From positions 124,001-188,000 of the forward strand of contig JAOWCC010001601.1 of assembly GCA_030867875.1 (NCBI GenBank): a stretch of 64,000 nucleotides of DNA. Direction: 5' to 3'. The translations under genes were made by a program, and so were the position numbers. A model generated the notes under the pieces. That model was not told the DNA's origin and searched no databases. It saw nothing but the letters and a program-made list of their open reading frames with translations. Source of the DNA: Actinernus sp. WN-2022. Taxonomy: Eukaryota; Cnidaria; Anthozoa; Actiniaria; Actinernidae. This document shows, one piece after another, positions 61,633 through 64,000 of the stretch (its first letter is position 1; every line of letters begins with the position of its first letter).

Positions 61633-64000
61633 ATGGAAGTGTGCTGTATATTGAGTACAAATACCAGAAAATGGCCTTTTTCTAACCAAACCCAAACCTC
61701 TAGCTCTCCAATAAAGAAATTATGGGATAGATCTAACACAACACAAGTAAATTATAGGCTAGAAAGGCCAGAAAAATCTTTAGCTGTCATTTGCCCTTTC
61801 AAGAAAACGGCAAAAAGACGAGTTCCTGATCTCTAGGTATTTTATGGGGGGAGGGGGGAGGGTGTTTTGAGTGGAGGGGTGTAGAATTTCGAACTTTTTC
61901 GTGAACAACCGATTTGCCTGAAGTTTGGCGTGACGATTTGCTTAGTGACAATGAGCATTTTCCGCTAGGTCTGACAAAAATCGGGAAAAAAAAATTGAAA
62001 AGTGACTTTCTGGCTTTTAAAGACAACAGGTACACATAAACTTACTTATCTTACCTAAATGTCAATGTGGCGCCATTTCTCGAGCTTTTAATGGATTTCG
62101 ATGCACTATACGGCAATACAACGTTCTCTTCCTGTAGATTAAGATTAATCGATGGAAGTGTGCTGTATATTGAGTACAAATACCAGAAAATGGCCTTTTT
62201 CTAACCAAACCCAAACCTCTAGCTCTCCAATAAAGAAATTATGGGATAGATCTAACACAACACAAGTAAATTATAGGCTAGAAAGGCCAGAAAAATCTTT
62301 AGCTGTCATTTGCCCTTTCAAGAAAACGGCAAAAAGACGAGTTCCTGATCTCTAGGTATTTTATGGGGGGAGGGGAGGGGGGGAGGGTGTTTTGAGTGGA
62401 GAGGTGTAGAATTTCGAACTTTTTTCTTGAACAGCCGATTTGCCTGAAGTTTGGCGTGACGATTTGCTTAGTGACAATGAGCATTTTCCGCTAGGTCTGA
62501 CAAAAATCGGGGAAAAAAAGTTGAAAAGTGACTTTCTGGCTTTTAAAGACAACAGGTACACATTAACTTACTTATGTTACCTAAATGTCAATGTGGCGCC
62601 ATTTCTCGAACTTTTAATAGATTTCGATGCACTATACGGCAATACAACGTTCTCTTCCTGTAGATTAAGATTAATCGATGGAAGTTTGCTGTATATTGAG
62701 TACAAATACCAGAAAATGGCCTTTTTCTAACCAAACCCAAACCTCTAGCTCTCCAATAAAGAAATTATGGGAAAGATCTAACACAACACAAGTAAATTAT
62801 AGGCTAGAAAGGCCAGAAAAATCTTTAGCTGTCATTTGCCCTTTCAAGAAAACGGCAAAAAGACGAGTTCCTGATCTCTAGGTATTTTATGGGGGGAGGG
62901 GGGAGGGTGTTTTGAGTGGAGGGGTGTAGAATTTCGAACTTTTTCGTGAACAACCGATTTGCCTGAAGTTTGGCGTGACGATTTGCTTAGTGACAATGAG
63001 CATTTTCCGCTAGGTCTGACAAAAATCGGGAAAAAAAAATTGAAAAGTGACTTTCTGGCTTTTAAAGACAACAGGTACACATAAACTTACTTATCTTACC
63101 TAAATGTCAATGTGGCGCCATTTCTCGAGCTTTTAATGGATTTCGATGCACTATACGGCAATACAACGTTCTCTTCCTGTAGATTAAGATTAATCGATGG
63201 AAGTGTGCTGTATATTGAGTACAAATACCAGAAAATGGCCTTTTTCTAACCAAACCCAAACCTCTAGCTCTCCAATAAAGAAATTATGGGATAGATCTAA
63301 CACAACACAAGTAAATTATAGGCTAGAAAGGCCAGAAAAATCTTTAGCTGTCATTTGCCCTTTCAAGAAAACGGCAAAAAGACGAGTTCCTGATCTCTAG
63401 GTATTTTATGGGGGGAGGGGAGGGGGGGAGGGTGTTTTGAGTGGAGAGGTGTAGAATTTCGAACTTTTTTCTTGAACAGCCGATTTGCCTGAAGTTTGGC
63501 GTGACGATTTGCTTAGTGACAATGAGCATTTTCCGCTAGGTCTGACAAAAATCGGGGAAAAAAAGTTGAAAAGTGACTTTCTGGCTTTTAAAGACAACAG
63601 GTACACATTAACTTACTTATGTTACCTAAATGTCAATGTGGCGCCATTTCTCGAACTTTTAATAGATTTCGATGCACTATACGGCAATACAACGTTCTCT
63701 TCCTGTAGATTAAGATTAATCGATGGAAGTTTACTGTATATTGAGTACAAATACCAGAAAATGGCCTTTTTCTAACCAAACCCAAACCTCTAGCTCTCCA
63801 ATAAAGAAATTATGGGATAGATCTAACACAACACAAGTAAATTATAGGCTAGAAAGGCCAGAAAAATCTTTAGCTGTCATTTGCCCTTTCAAGAAAACGG
63901 CAAAAAGACGAGTTCCTGATCTCTATTTATTTTATGGGGGGAGGGGGGGGGAGGGTGTTTTGAGTGGAGGGGTGTAGAATTTCGAACTTTTTCGTGAACA
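61633..64000. repeat. 1,045-bp dimer at the right edge
   Basis: Anchors 61633, 62152, 62678, 63197 and 63723. 62152/62678 repeats as 63197/63723. Diagnostic states are GGAAGTGTGCTG, ACACATAAAC, TTTTTTCTTGAACAGCC and CTCGAACTTTTAATAGAT. The last unit has CTCTATTTATT where all other monomers compared have CTCTAGGTATT (near 63925). The array is cut by the window end. Confidence 0.88.

Larger units (their letters stand above)
1..64000. repeat. Satellite array of a ~522-bp monomer (S) and ~645-bp variant (L)
   Basis: Every monomer carries the same ordered landmarks: CAGGTACACAT or the LI segment, TGGCGCCATTTCTCGAG, ATCGATGGAAG (or ATCCATGG or ATACATGG), CCAGAAAATGGCC, AGATCTAACAC, a G-rich tract after TTTTATGG, TTCGTGAACAACCGATT, and a G/A run before TTGAAAAG. 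Anchor spacing is mostly 513-540 bp (S) or 644-650 bp (L). One interval is 912 bp because of an insertion. There are 116 anchors between 455 and 63723, 22 of them in L monomers. All units are head-to-tail on one strand, and no inverted unit was seen. The array continues beyond both edges. Such homogeneity over 64 kb is typical of eukaryotic satellite DNA; pericentromeric or other heterochromatic location is inference. Confidence 0.98.

Noticed and set aside
1..64000. CRISPR array
   Set aside because: Repeats are about 522 bp and contiguous, with no short repeat/spacer alternation and no cas genes.
1..64000. rRNA, histone or other tandem gene cluster
   Set aside because: No rRNA, tRNA or histone sequence is recognisable in the monomer, and frames longer than about 100 codons are absent apart from the boundary artefact at the insertion.
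1..64000. Nucleosome phasing because 522 is about 3 x 174
   Set aside because: Numerically suggestive only. L monomers break the multiple, and no positioning signal can be judged by eye.
1..64000. Telomeric repeats
   Set aside because: No TTAGGG-like tandem repeats were found. The G tracts are G/A runs inside the monomer.

Overview
The whole window is one uninterrupted tandem satellite array. No conventional gene, RNA gene or unique flank was found, and the array runs off both ends. The basic unit is about 522 bp (range about 513-540). I anchored monomers on the single ATGGAAG-type word that each one carries. Counting this way gives 116 anchors, from 455 to 63723, with partial units at both edges. 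Neighbouring monomers differ by a few percent at most, mainly by point changes and by the length of a G-rich tract. A long array of a roughly 0.5 kb unit with layered higher-order repeats (HORs) is typical of eukaryotic heterochromatin. I cannot name the species. Nothing here looks bacterial: there are no operons, RBS-spaced genes or CRISPR.

There are two monomer forms. The short form (S, about 522 bp) carries an 11-bp piece, CAGGTACACAT, at one fixed point. In the long form (L, about 645 bp, 22 copies) a 137-bp segment, called LI here, replaces that piece. One further monomer, at 51766-52165, is interrupted at almost the same point by a unique 382-bp insertion flanked by a 9-bp direct repeat. 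That insertion shares short colinear words with LI.

Layout: 1-5115 is duplicated at 12748-17865. 7224-13846 is a 2.21-kb four-monomer HOR. 17866-29579 holds a fixed-order three-monomer block, found six times in the window, plus a 1.05-kb dimer. 29580-35690 is a second 2.21-kb HOR zone. 35770-44183 is a 4.2-kb eight-monomer block in tandem, without L monomers. 44184-50731 holds a 1.69-kb L+S+S trimer and a triple of near-identical monomers. 50732-52934 contains the unique insertion. 52935-58387 holds another trimer zone and a 1.04-kb dimer. 58388-64000 holds mixed monomers and a 1.045-kb dimer.

The pattern implies repeated unequal exchange and amplification at several scales. At least three junctions fall in or next to the G-rich tract, which has a potential quadruplex-forming sequence in most monomers. 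Many short reading frames recur once per monomer; I treat them as by-products of homogenised repeats. Two are listed as findings because their frames persist. All coordinates and comparisons were made by eye.
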